A DNA stretch of 64,000 nucleotides, taken from NCBI RefSeq assembly GCF_002104995.1, contig NW_024468270.1:62001-126000 (forward strand). The letters run 5' to 3'. Position numbers and translations under genes: made by a program. The DNA comes from Linderina pennispora. Its lineage: Eukaryota; Kickxellomycota; Kickxellomycetes; Kickxellales; Kickxellaceae. Below are positions 53,817 through 64,000 of the stretch, in pieces. The notes under the pieces are model-generated. The model did no database searches, was not told where the DNA came from, and worked only from the letters and a program-made list of their open reading frames with translations. Within the stretch, counting starts at the first letter, position 1. Each line of letters starts with the position of its first letter.

Positions 53817-54602
53817 ATGGATACTGCTGTCTCAAGTGGCCGTACTACCCCCAACCAGGGCGAGCCCAAGGGAGCTCCGGCTCCTGCCGTCAACTACGCC
53901 GGCTACCCGTATCCCCAGGACATGGGAGCACCGCGTGAGATCCAGATTGTCGCACCACCCCCGCAGTTCCGCCGCTTCGGTAACGCAGCAGCGCTGGGAC
54001 TGATCACCTTCGGCATGTGCACTGTGCAGCAGTCGATGATGGATGCCGGTATGTCTGTGGGCTACGGGCATGGCACGCGCTCGCTGGCCGGCCAGTGCAT
54101 CGCGGTGGCCGGTCTGGCGCAGTTCGCGGCCGGTCTATGGCAGATCGCCAACGGCGACACGTTCGAGGGTGCTGCCTTCACGTCCTTTGGCGCCTCGTGG
54201 CTGGCCAAGGGTCTGGCAATGGTGCCCGGCATCGGCGTCATCGACTTCCAGGCCAACGAGGACCCCGAGATCAGGCGCAAGCAGAACGGTATCCAGTCGC
54301 TCGCCTGGAGCATCTGGGTATTCATCCTGCTGGCCGGTAACGTCAAGTCGCACATTGCGAACATCCTCATGTTTGTCCTGCTGAACCTCGAGATCGACCT
54401 CGACACCGCTGGCATCTGGCTGGGCAAGGAGTCTGTTATCAAGGCTGGTGCCTGGATGGGTTTCTTCTGCGGTCTCATGGCCATGTACAACTCGGCTGCC
54501 ATCCTTCTGAACGAGGAGAACTTTTGGTTCAATCTCCCGGTCGGCAACTGGTACCACCCGCCCCAGCGGACCACCGACGAGGAGGAGGGCTACGGGGCTT
54601 AA
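53817..54602 (+). CDS. GPR1/FUN34/YaaH-family acetate transporter
   Basis: 261 residues. A Pro-rich N-terminus of about 50 residues precedes six membrane segments. The first is FGNAAALGLITFGMCTVQQS; in the family this region is normally NPAPLGL, so the signature is altered to NAAALGL. Further landmarks are GLAQFAAGLWQIANGDTFEG, AAFTSFGASWLAKGLA, a long central pair and LPVGNWYHPP near the C-terminus. Relatives (yeast Ato proteins, Aspergillus AcpA) move acetate or succinate across the plasma membrane and are induced by acetate. Short Glu-rich C-terminus. Clean frame, no introns. Confidence 0.88.
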   Translation: MDTAVSSGRTTPNQGEPKGAPAPAVNYAGYPYPQDMGAPREIQIVAPPPQFRRFGNAAALGLITFGMCTVQQSMMDAGMSVGYGHGTRSLAGQCIAVAGLAQFAAGLWQIANGDTFEGAAFTSFGASWLAKGLAMVPGIGVIDFQANEDPEIRRKQNGIQSLAWSIWVFILLAGNVKSHIANILMFVLLNLEIDLDTAGIWLGKESVIKAGAWMGFFCGLMAMYNSAAILLNEENFWFNLPVGNWYHPPQRTTDEEEGYGA

Positions 54603-55012
54603 GCAGCTGGCGACCGTGCCCGTCACCTCTGTCTCTTGTGAATATATACCTGCCTCTTGCAAAGAGAAAATCTTTTAAATATATTTATTACCAACATGTA
54701 CGCACCGTATGTGTACGCTTGGGTAGCAGACAGCGAATTGGTTATGGCGGTGTCAGAGGGATAGGTTTCCTCGGGCGTTTGGAGGATGCCGTGCCTCTGG
54801 ATGGGGCTTGTTTTCCGCAGACGCATGGCGCAGAAGGGGACAAGTGCCGACCAATGCCCAGGTTTTGCACGCCGTTAAATGAAACGAGGAATTGCAAAAA
54901 AAAAAAACGACTGACCCAAGAAAGGCTGTTTATTTGGTTGATCCTTCTTTGCAAGAGAGAAAACTACGAAACAGCCAGACAAGTCAGCAGCGCACAAGAA
55001 GGGGGGGCGCAC
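54603..55012. other. Convergent 3' regions of acetate transporter and RPL4
   Basis: A 410-bp region between two stop codons, with an A run at 54896-54907. No gene seen. Confidence 0.4.
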
Positions 55013-56268
55013 TTAGTCGGCCTTGAGGATGTCCAGGAACTTCTTGGAAGCGGACTTCTTGTAGGCAACCTTGGTGGTCTTCTTGTTCTTGCCGAGGATC
55101 TCGGCACGGCGCAGAACCTGGGCGTACGGGTTCAGACGGACCAGAACCTGCGAGTTGCGCAGAGGGTTCTTCTTCTGAGTGTACGGGCGCTTGGTGAAGC
55201 GCGACTGGGCCGGGCGGACAACAGCCTGGATCTCGTCGGAGGCGATGAGGCCAGCGACATCCGGGTTGGAGATGACGGCGGTGGGAAGGGTGTAGCCCTT
55301 CTTCTGCTCGGAGACCTCAGTCTCGGTACCGAAGACCTTGTCCAGAGCCTCGAAGGCGGGCTGGGTCCAGATCACGAAGCGGCCAAGGTGACCTCCAGGG
55401 GCCAGCTGGAGCAGGTTGAGGCGGGTGACGTCAATCAGCTCAACACCAGGCAGGTTGCGGAAGGCGTGGGTGATACCGTTGTCCTCGGCGTAGACGACCA
55501 GGGGACCGCGGCGCTGGCGGTGGCGGCGGTTGCGCAGCTTGCCACGGCCGGCACGGACCGAGCGGGTGTTGCTGACCTTGGCGACGTCGGCGTAGGCCTT
55601 GAGGGCCTTGAGCACGTCAGTAGCCTCCTTGGTCTTCTTGATCGACTCGACCTCGGCCGAGACGACAAGAGGAACCTCCTCGATGGCCTGCACGCGGTGA
55701 CCGCGGCCGACAACGAGGGCGGTGACGCCCGAGGCAGCAACAGCGGACACAGTAGCGTAACGCTTCTGGTTCACGTTGGTGCGGACGTGCCACTTGCGCC
55801 AGACCTTGTTGGGGGCGAACATGCGACCACCACGAGTCATGTTACCGAACGCGGCCTGTCCAGCGCGGTGCGTACCACCACCCGAGACACGGGGAATACG
55901 CGCAACAGCGCGACCGGTACCCCACGACTCGGCCGAGGTCTCCTCACCAGCCTGCTGCTTGGCAGCGTACGGCTGACGGTGGTTCTTGGCCATGTTCTTG
56001 TGAACAAACTGGACAAGATCCGGGCGGATCGGGGCCTTGAAGACCGCGGGGAGGGGGACGGTAGCGTCGAGCTTGGAGCCGTTCAGGCCAAACACAGAAA
56101 CAACGGGGCGGGCAGCCTATATGTTGGAGTTCGGGGCAGATGGGAATTCGAATTTCCGCCATTTTAATACCGTGCAGCTCGCATCAATCCATCATCCAAT
56201 TCTGTTGTCGGTGCGCATCTCTGCGTCCATCCGTCGCGTGCCGAATCCATCGCGCCGACACCTACCAT
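55013..56268 (-). CDS. RPL4: 60S ribosomal protein L4 (uL4), start codon alone in exon 1
   Basis: 368 residues. The coding part of exon 1 is only the ATG at 56268-56266, followed at once by a GTAGGT donor. The 149-nt intron ends ATATAG and exon 2 (56116-55013) starts [15 protein letters not shown] chose this because the family N-terminus continues in frame to the acceptor and no other ATG upstream is in frame. Motifs are [67 protein letters not shown] and the Lys-rich end. uL4 reaches into the nascent-peptide exit tunnel. Confidence 0.93.
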
Positions 56269-56573
56269 TTTTATTTTCGTTGAATTCGGAAAAGTTCAAG
56301 GGGGAAAAGGATGTGACAAAACTCAAGCGCGCTTGTTGGCACTATCTTGCACCAACTGCTCAATGAAAAAATAACACGCCTGAAGCGAAAAACGCACTGA
56401 TCACCATCCCGATCACCACAATCAAGGATGTCAGATCACTAGCTCTGGCCTAGGCGAAAAAAAGCTGAAAACGCGTCGACATGCTTGTGTTGTGATGCTC
56501 TTGAAGGCAATTTCAATTTCTCCCTCCCTCACGCAATTGACGTCTCCAATATTCTGCCTGCCCAAACGAAATC
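56269..56573. promoter_or_regulatory. Divergent upstream region of RPL4 and PRP19
   Basis: A 305-bp divergent region. No gene and no obvious TATA box. It contains TGATCACCATCCCGATCACC, with imperfect repeats. Confidence 0.4.
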
Positions 56574-58136
56574 ATGAGCTTCATTTGCGCAATCTCGGGA
56601 GAGGCGCCAGCAACGCCGGTTATCTCTGCAAAGACCGGGCGCGTCTACGAGCAACGGCTGCTGCAAAAGTACCTGGACGAGGAAGGCCGGGAGCCAGGAA
56701 CCGAGCACTCGCTATCCGAGGACGAAATCATTTCTGTGCATGCGGACCCACCAGCAGTGAAGCCACGGCCGCCCACACTGACATCGATTCCTGCGCTTCT
56801 GTCGACCTTCCAGAACGAGTGGGATGCGCTTGTCCTCGAGACGTTTACGCTGAAGCAGCAGTACCAGCAGGTGCGCCAGGAGTTGTCACAGGCACTGTAC
56901 CAAAACGATGCATCGTGCAGGGTCATCGCTCGGCTGATCAAGGAGCGCGATGAGGCACGCCAGACGCTCGAATCGCTACAGGCACAGGTTGGTGAACTGA
57001 GAACCCAGCAGGCAGTAGACGCAGATGATGCCGCCGGTGCTTCCATGGAGGTTGACGCTGGCAACCCCGAAGAGGTGTACTACGAAAAGTCGGCCGAGGT
57101 GGCCACGGAGCTTCGCAAGGGTCGTGTCAAGCGCAAACTGCCTGCCGATCTGACCCCTGCCGACCAGTGGAAGGCTGCTGCTCTGGCATCTACCGTGGAG
57201 TCGCTCCACTCGACGACCCAGCCTGGAATCCTGGCACTGGATGTCGATACCACAGGTGAGCTTGTGCTGACTGCCGGCGAGGACCACCACGCCGAAGTCT
57301 ATGCGCGCTCGAAGGACCAAACCCTGGCCACGCTCAAGGGCCACACCAAACGTGTCAATGCTGCGCTCTGGATCAACGGCGGTGGCCTTGGAGAGCGCAT
57401 TATCACTGCGTCGGCCGACAAATCAGTGCGGATCTGGCAGCCCAAGGCCAATAACACTCATGAGAATGCAAAGGCGATCGGCTGGACAAAGAAGCATGTA
57501 ATCAAGACCCATGCGGCCGAGGTGACAAGCCTGTCTATCCATCCTGGTGGCGAGTATTTTGCCAGCGCCTCAATTGACGGGACCTGGGCCATCCACACCA
57601 TCGATGGCGACACTGTCATCACAGAGCAGCTCGACTCGCAGATCACTCAGATCGAGTTCCACCCTGACGGCCAGTTCATTGGTATTGGCACCGCCGATGG
57701 CCTTGTCAAGATTGTTGACGTCAAGCAAAAGCAGACCTTGGCTACTCTTGACGTGGCAACTGAGGCAGAGGCAAAGCAGGTTGTTGGCCTGCACTTTAGC
57801 GAGAACGGCTACTACTTTGCCACCACAAGCGCAATGTCAGCTGCCGTCTGGGATCTTCGTAAACAGCGCAAGGTCCGCGAGTGGTCGTCTAGTGACTTGG
57901 AGTCTGACGATGCTGCTGCCTTTACTGCTATCAGGTTTGACAAGACCGGCGGATACCTGGCCTTTGCCAACGACAAGCTTCACATCTTCCAGGTCAAGGG
58001 GTGGCACCATCTGTGCGCGCTGGGAGACAGCAGCGCCATCACCTCCGTTGCCTGGATTGGGTCTCTCTCGACTGGAATCGTTGCTGCCTCATCCGACAAC
58101 AGCCTCCGTGTTTTCGAGCCCAAGTTGCTGGAATAA
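56574..58136 (+). CDS. PRP19: Prp19, U-box E3 ligase of the spliceosome
   Basis: 520 residues, single exon. The U-box (residues 1-70) is MSFICAISGEAPATPVISAK, then GRVYEQRLLQKYLDEEGREP. The Prp19 tetramer coiled coil follows (about 75-145: LLSTFQNEWDALVLETFTLK, then CRVIARLIKERDEAR). A seven-bladed WD40 domain fills 215-520, with TLKGHTKRVNAALW, ADKSVRIWQPKA and ASIDGTWAIHTIDGD. It is the core of the NineTeen complex that stabilises the catalytic spliceosome and ubiquitinates Prp3. Length and domain order are standard. Confidence 0.95.
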   Translation: MSFICAISGEAPATPVISAKTGRVYEQRLLQKYLDEEGREPGTEHSLSEDEIISVHADPPAVKPRPPTLTSIPALLSTFQNEWDALVLETFTLKQQYQQVRQELSQALYQNDASCRVIARLIKERDEARQTLESLQAQVGELRTQQAVDADDAAGASMEVDAGNPEEVYYEKSAEVATELRKGRVKRKLPADLTPADQWKAAALASTVESLHSTTQPGILALDVDTTGELVLTAGEDHHAEVYARSKDQTLATLKGHTKRVNAALWINGGGLGERIITASADKSVRIWQPKANNTHENAKAIGWTKKHVIKTHAAEVTSLSIHPGGEYFASASIDGTWAIHTIDGDTVITEQLDSQITQIEFHPDGQFIGIGTADGLVKIVDVKQKQTLATLDVATEAEAKQVVGLHFSENGYYFATTSAMSAAVWDLRKQRKVREWSSSDLESDDAAAFTAIRFDKTGGYLAFANDKLHIFQVKGWHHLCALGDSSAITSVAWIGSLSTGIVAASSDNSLRVFEPKLLE

Positions 58137-58364
58137 AAGTATAAAGTGTGCACTCGCATGTAGAGTTGCCTGCCCTAAGCACAATTTATTCCTCAGCAGA
58201 AACGCGACAAGCAAAGCTATACTGCAATTTCTTGCAACCACATTTATTTTGTACGTAATCGATCGCTACGGCAAAATGGATCCGAGCAAAAATATCTTTT
58301 ACCTCAGGCTGGTGGGCAAAAAGAAAAAGGAGCAGCTTCCAGCCTAAGCACCAGCTGGATGCCA
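58137..58364. other. Short region after PRP19 with a 23-codon ORF of unknown status
   Basis: An ATG at 58276 opens 23 codons ending KKKKEQLPA before a TAA at 58345-58347. The start has a good A at -3. I recognise no homologue and give it little weight. Confidence 0.25.
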
Positions 58365-58436
58365 GGTTCCACCGAGATTCGAACTCGGGTTGGCGGAATC
58401 AGAATCCGCAGTGATAACCGGCTACACTATGGAACC
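58365..58436 (-). tRNA. tRNA-Gln (CTG), copy 2
   Basis: Identical over 72 nt to the copy at 31185-31256. No LTR-like element lies upstream of this copy. Confidence 0.94.
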
Positions 58437-58974
58437 CGTAGCTTCTGATGACGCCTACCGGTTAAAATTCATATCTAGTCAGAAGGATCTTTGGCCACCG
58501 CATCCAAAATTTAAGGAAAGACTGTACGATAACTCTCTAACGCTACCCTGCAAAAACACTTCTCTCAATTTTTAGTGCCTGGCTTGCTATACATGTCGCC
58601 TTCACCTACGGCCATCAAACAGCTAGTGCCTGTTGGCTGCTTGCATTACCAGGTTGTATTCGCAGGAACCAAGCTACTCTTGAACTCTGGGCATTGTTTG
58701 GTAGTGTGAGTGGTTGTTCTAAATATTGCTAGCAGTGAGAATTAACATTGTCACTTCCTGTTTCACATACTATTTGCATCACTTTACAACCTGGGAGTGC
58801 CCGTCCTTGATATAGTATGAACAGTGTCAAGATTCCTGATGCTAGGTGTCGCTTTACGCTAAAACCCACTGCATATAAATTGGGGTGGTGTTTGGCTACA
58901 TGGTGCGCTCGCCTCATCCTTAAATTCTAATAAGAGACATCCTTTTCAGCCTACTCTGCTATCGTTCTTCAGCC
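58437..58974. promoter_or_regulatory. Upstream region of FAS-like gene
   Basis: A 538-bp region between tRNA-Gln and the FAS-like start. A TATA-like GCATATAAATT (about 58871-58881) lies about 100 bp before the ATG. No gene seen. Confidence 0.4.
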
Positions 58975-61900
58975 ATGCTCAACAGTACCATCGCTCTTCA
59001 CGGAGCCGCCATTAATGTCCCAAAGGACGTTTGCGGCGACGCATCCTACTTGGCCAGCGAATTCGTCCCCAGTAATCCTACGGCCCCAATCACTGTCTTG
59101 TCCGAGTTCATCGAGTACTGCTCCACAAAGAACTCTGGCGTTGCTATCGCTGCGTTCCAGCATTTCCACGCGTCGTACTGCTCAGTGGATAATATCCATG
59201 TCGTCATCTTGGATCACAAGTTGTCTCGGGACCAGGCGCACGCAGTTCTCCGTGGTTACTACTCGGTATGGACAGAGCTCGAGTCGCGTGGAATTCTCCC
59301 TGATGTGCCACGTCCAGCTCTGTTTACCGGTGGCAAGGCAAAGCTTGTGGCTATGTTTGGTGGCCAGGACGGTATGAATGATTATTTTGAGGAGGGCGCT
59401 TTGGTGCTCCATACCTTTCATACGGTGCTGCACGAGTTTGTCAACGAGATATCAGGCTTTGTCCGACGCACGTCTTGCGACAAAAGACTGGCTGCGGTCT
59501 ACAAGTACCCCTTGGATATGGTTCGTTGGATTACTTCGCCAGATACCCGACCACCAGCCCAGTACCTCTCTCGTACGCCAGTGTCTATTGTTACTGTGGC
59601 AGTTGTTCAGCTAATGCACCTGATGGTCTTGTACAAGACGCTCAGGCTTAGTCCAGGCGAACTTTCTCGGTCATTCAAAGGTAAGTTATCTCTGCGTGCT
59701 ATCTGGACATTGCTCGATAGTGGTTCAATCTACTAACATGTCTGAAACCACATTTTAGGAGCTATTGGCCATTGCCAGGGACTTGTATTTGCTACATTGT
59801 TCGCTTCGTTGACTGATGAACAGTCTTTTTATGATTCCTCCAAGAAGGCGCTGGGTATCCTGATGGTGGCTGCAGCAAAGAATCAGATGTGCACGCCTCA
59901 GGATACGCTCAACAGCGATAGTTTTGCCGAGTACATTTACCGCGAGGGTACGCCTTCCCCGATGGTTGCGGTTCGTGGTATTAGCAGACCTACTATCGAT
60001 GCGCTGATTGCTCGGTTTAACCAGCACAGCACCCGGCCGACTGACTGCGTATTCCTGGCGATCATCAACAGCCATGATAGCTTTGTTGTCACTGGTCGCA
60101 CCACAGTCGTTTTCCAGTTCATGAAGATGGTTCGTGCAAGCTATGCCCATCCGGACGAAGACCAATCGGGTATCCCACCCTCGCTACGCAGGCCAGTTGC
60201 ACCACAATGTTTCCTGAACATCAACATCGTTGGCCATTGCGAGCTTTTGCAGGAGTCAGCAAACTGGGTGTATCCTGTTATTGTCGATGAAGGGTGGGGC
60301 ATCGCAGCTTCTGACCTGAATATCGCTGTCTACACTGGAGCCGATGCCCATGATCTTCGCTCAGAGACCGATGCTACACGTACAGTTGTTGATGAGCTTT
60401 GCATTCGTCTTATCAACTGGCCAGCATCAGTTAGCAGCGTGGATGCAACACATTTCGTCGACTTCAGTACGGGCGGGTTCAGCGTTTTCTCTCGGCTGAC
60501 GCATAGTGTTATTCATGACAAAGACACGACCATCATTAGTGCCACATCGCTCACTGCAGATCCCAAATCGCGCTTCGGGTCCAAGGCCGATCTCTTCAGA
60601 TCAGAGCTTGATTGCGTCTTCTCTGCACCCAACTGGCAAAACGACTATATCCATAAACTAGCTCGCTTTGCTCTTGACGGGAGAATATGCATCGACTCAC
60701 CTCTGGCACGCATTCTTGGCTTGCCGCCAGTTATACTTGCAGAGGCATCCCCACCCGTTTCCGACGACCGGTTTGTGGCAGAGGCTAGCAATGCCGGGTA
60801 CCACACCGAGCTGTGTGGTAGCCATATGTACCGCGAGAAGGTGTTCAGGGAGAGAGTCTACGGAGTCCACGCATTGCTCACACCTGGCCATGGCTTTGCC
60901 GTTAACGTTGACTATGCGAACCAGAAGCAGTGGTCATTCCAGTATCTGGAGATCCTGCGCATGCGTAGAGACGGTGTTCCAATCACTGGTCTCACCATCA
61001 GTGGCGGCGTTCCGTCAGTTGATACCGGCAGTGCAATTATCCGCGACCTTCAAAAGTCTGGGATTCGCCATGTTTCGTTCCACCCAGACTCAGCACTTGG
61101 TATCCGTCAAGTCCTCCAGATTGCCACCGCCAGCACAGAGTTCCCGGTACTGATACAGTGGATGGGCAGGCACACCAGTAGCCAAAAAACAGCCAGGGAT
61201 TTCCACCAACCAATTCTCGAGACATACAGCAAGATCCGATCGCTGCGCAATGTGTTCCTTGTTCTAGGACTCGAGTTCAGCGTAGCTGAGGAGGCACTAC
61301 CATACTACACTGGCGAATGGAGTCTCCAATTCGACTGCGCACGTATGCCAGTTGACGGTGTGGTTCCATTGTCGAGCCAGGTGACGGACACTGCTGGGGT
61401 ATCCCCAGCCGACAACATCAGCCTTTCCTTGGAGCATGATGTCCGGGTTATTAAGGAGCTGTATCAGCTTGTATTCTCGCATCCGGTGGACATGCATGCT
61501 GGCCTGCTCACCACGCATCGAGAGCAAATTATCAGGCTACTCTGCAGCTATTCTGCGCGGCCATGGTTTGGCATAAATGCAGATGGAGGTGTGGTGGAAC
61601 TGCAGGACATGACATATATGGAAGTTATCGGCCGCCTTGTCGAACTCATGTATACCTGCCACAAATCACAGTGGCTTGACATTTCTCATCGGAATTTGGT
61701 CAGCAAATTTCTGAGACGTGTAGAAGACAGATTCTCCAAATCCACGCGGCTGCGCATATTCCAGAGGCATAATATGATAAGCGATCCGGCCGAGAAAATC
61801 GAAAACTTGTTAGAGGTTTTCCCTGCAATCCGCGAGACCCAGTTGTTTGCTGAAGATGTTCACTACCTCGCCGGGCTTTGTAGACACACAGAAGGCAAAA

Positions 61901-64000
61901 GCATCCCATTCGTCCTTATTGTCGACACAGAAATTTATGCATGGCTCAAGAGCGAGGCCTACTTGGCGGTCAAGGACTCGTCTCTAATTTCCAACAGTGA
62001 GTCCTGGGAGATGGTTGTTCGGGGAAGTCATGCACCGGGCGTAAACGCAGATATGATCTGGCTACATACACAAGGCATGGTCAGTAGCATTAACGCCGTG
62101 CTTGTTGACCAGATCATCCAGAATCAGTACAATGGCGATATTTCCAGCGTGCCACGTGTGGAGTACATCAGCCCAGATATTGCGTCAGCGCCACCCGTCT
62201 CATCGGTCACATCAGCTATTAATCCGTCGGAACTCACATACGTGTTACCGGCCGAGAAGGCCCAGCTCCCAAGTGTTGATTCATGGTTGAGCACCCTAGC
62301 AGGCACAGAGAAGAGCTGGCTTAGCGCGCTGCTGACCGCATCAGATATTATTAGAGGCACGCGGTGTGCCAGAAATGCTATCCGGCGGATTTTGACGCCG
62401 CTTCCCGGGCATTCGGTAAAGATTACACTGGACAACGGGTTTCCATCCAGGCTGGAGGTTTTTGATCCTCAAGGAATGGCCGATGTTTCCATCTCCATCG
62501 ACAAATCCCGTGCCATCACTGCGACTATCTTTCACCGCATTTTCGAAAATACCTTCAAGCTCGAACTTGTCTACAGGTATGAGCCGACACTGCCAATATC
62601 CCCAATAGTCGAGATTGGTGATGGTCGTCTTGAGAGAATCCAGAGCATCATGGTGGCAGCCCTGAAACTGGGGGCAGAAATCCCAGATATTGAGGCTGTC
62701 GACGTGTCTCTTGATGCTATGCCTGTGAAGTGCGAGCCGTACGCTGTTACCGAGGGCCTTGTTCGTCGCCTGTGCAACAGTATTCCCAATATGTCGGATA
62801 GCTACATGCGGCATTCGGACGGTACCCAACTTGCCCCAATGGACGTTCTGTTCTATGCTACCTGGCCTGGTTTTGCAGCCATACAGATGTCACCTGTGTT
62901 ATACGATGGTGCATTGGACAACGTCCACCTCTACAACAGGTTTTCACTGTCAGAAGGTGCACAGCTGCTTCATGTGGGAGATATAGTGGACAGCGACATC
63001 CGCGTCACATCTCTGGAAAACACACCTATTGGGAGGAAGGTGACGCTTGTGTCTCGTCTGTTCCGAGATGGGGCTCAGTTCGCGACAATCGAGAGCGCCG
63101 TTCTCTCATGCAACGTATTTGCTGACTATTCTCAGACGTTCAAGGCTGTTGATGAACCCATCTCACGAGTAACACTTGTGACCGCTGAGGACGTTGCTGT
63201 CTTGCGGTCCAAGGAGTGGTTTGTTTACCCTATATCATCCACAGATATGGAACTGACTGTTGGCCAAACGCTGGAGTTCAGCTTGAAATCGGTTTATCGT
63301 TACAAATCCGACAAGCAGTATTTATATATCCAGACAGCAGGCTCTGTTTATATTGTGGAACCAGCAGCTAAACGCTACCACATTGCAAACGTCGATTATA
63401 TCAGCATCGATGTGTATGGTAATGCTGTCGTTGAGTACCTAAAGAAATCTTCAGTGCGTGTGGATCAGGAGAATACCTACGAGAACGATGGGGTACCTAT
63501 TAGCAAGGGTGATGCTCGTACTGATTCCTTTGTCTTCGCACCTAAAGATAACTGGGAGTATGCCCATGTCTCAGGCGATTACAACATCATCCACACAAAT
63601 CCCTACGTTGCCAACTACGTCGGGTTGCTTGGACAGATCTGCCATGGCATGTGGACCTCGGCGTCGACAAGGGCGCATGTCGAGCGGTTCGCTGCTAACG
63701 GTGACCCTAGTCGTGTGCGCTCCTACCAGGCGGACTTTGTTGGAATGGTTCTGCCTGGAGACCAACTCGATACCAAGCTGCTCCATGTGGGCATGAAGCG
63801 TGGGCTTATGCTTGTCGCCGGGAAAACACTCAACCAGCATGGTGATCTCGTGCTGACTTGCACAGCAGAGGTGGAGCAGCCCAAGTCGGCGTATGTATTC
63901 ACTGGCCAAGGAGCGCAGTTTGTTGGGATGGGGATGGATCTTTACAAGACATCAGCGGTCGCGCGGACTGTCTGGAGCCGTGCTGAGAGATATATGACAC
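58975..64000 (+). CDS. Divergent fatty-acid-synthase beta-like protein (3' part outside window)
   Basis: Exon 1 is 58975-59680. A 78-nt intron (59681-59758, GTAAGT...TACTAAC...TTTTAG) precedes exon 2, open to the window end: about 1,650 residues so far. Domain order follows fungal FAS beta: acetyltransferase (LVAMFGGQDG; LSPGELSRSF, then GAIGHCQGLVFA), enoyl reductase (NAGYHTELCGSHMYREKVF; DGVPITGLTISGGVPSVDTG; FHQPILETYSKIRSLRN), hot-dog dehydratase (VSGDYNIIHTNPYVANYVGL) and the start of malonyl/palmitoyl transferase (AYVFTGQGAQFVGMGMDLY). Key changes: the AT nucleophile motif GHSQG reads GHCQG (Cys at residue 241). The reductase Gly/His-rich loop (GRGGGHHS in yeast) reads GRHTSSQKT, and GSGFGG reads GLEFSV. 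Probably a paralogue with altered or lost activities. Confidence 0.82.

Noticed and set aside
54524..56167. A 547-codon open frame on the plus strand opposite RPL4
   Set aside because: It is the mirror of the strongly biased RPL4 codons; it has no family motif and RPL4 explains the conservation.

Overview
The window is eukaryotic nuclear DNA from a fungus. It has short GT-AG introns of about 60-150 nt, intronless long genes, split ribosomal-protein genes, fungal-only genes (DUG2, ISN1, ATP18, an oligopeptide transporter, an acetate transporter, a FAS-beta-type protein) and an arginine attenuator peptide. An expanded seven-transmembrane family, a Fanzor relic and a SWIRM-MPN protein suggest an early-diverging lineage. 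Kickxellomycotina is my best guess from gene content and is not proven.

Layout. 0.5-2.6 kb holds two broken receptor-family copies. 3-22.9 kb is a conserved housekeeping block: monocarboxylate-type transporter, POT1, AP-1 sigma, DUG2, a tandem AAA ATPase, WDR5, a SIW14-type phosphatase, ATP18, a GST, ISN1, a SWIRM-MPN deubiquitinase-like gene, and CPA1 with its attenuator uORF. Four of these genes (phosphatase, GST, SWIRM-MPN, CPA1) carry 16 single-base +1 insertions, while neighbours are clean.

23.1-42.8 kb is an accessory island. It contains a dead Fanzor (eukaryotic TnpB-like nuclease) relic, an AT-rich gene-poor stretch, and an inverted segmental duplication. Arms lie at about 26.5-29.7 and 39.3-42.4 kb, and each carries a tRNA-Pro, a tRNA-Thr and a receptor gene. 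Two more receptor genes, tRNA-Gln and tRNA-His lie between the arms. A 1446-bp LTR-like palindrome sits just upstream of the tRNA-Gln. An 80-bp cloverleaf-like repeat occurs at 16.2 kb and again at 22.9 kb, next to the Fanzor relic.

42.8-58.1 kb is again housekeeping: an EVE-domain gene with five exons, a secreted proline-rich repeat protein, YAE1, an OPT transporter, eIF3h, RPL9, NDUFB11/ESSS, an acetate-transporter homologue, RPL4 and PRP19. From 59 kb to the end runs a divergent FAS-beta paralogue whose acetyltransferase nucleophile is Cys instead of Ser and whose enoyl-reductase glycine motifs are lost; it continues past the window.

All protein assignments come from recognising motifs by eye; no database search was run. 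Splice sites were chosen by reading frame, GT/AG consensus and family continuity.
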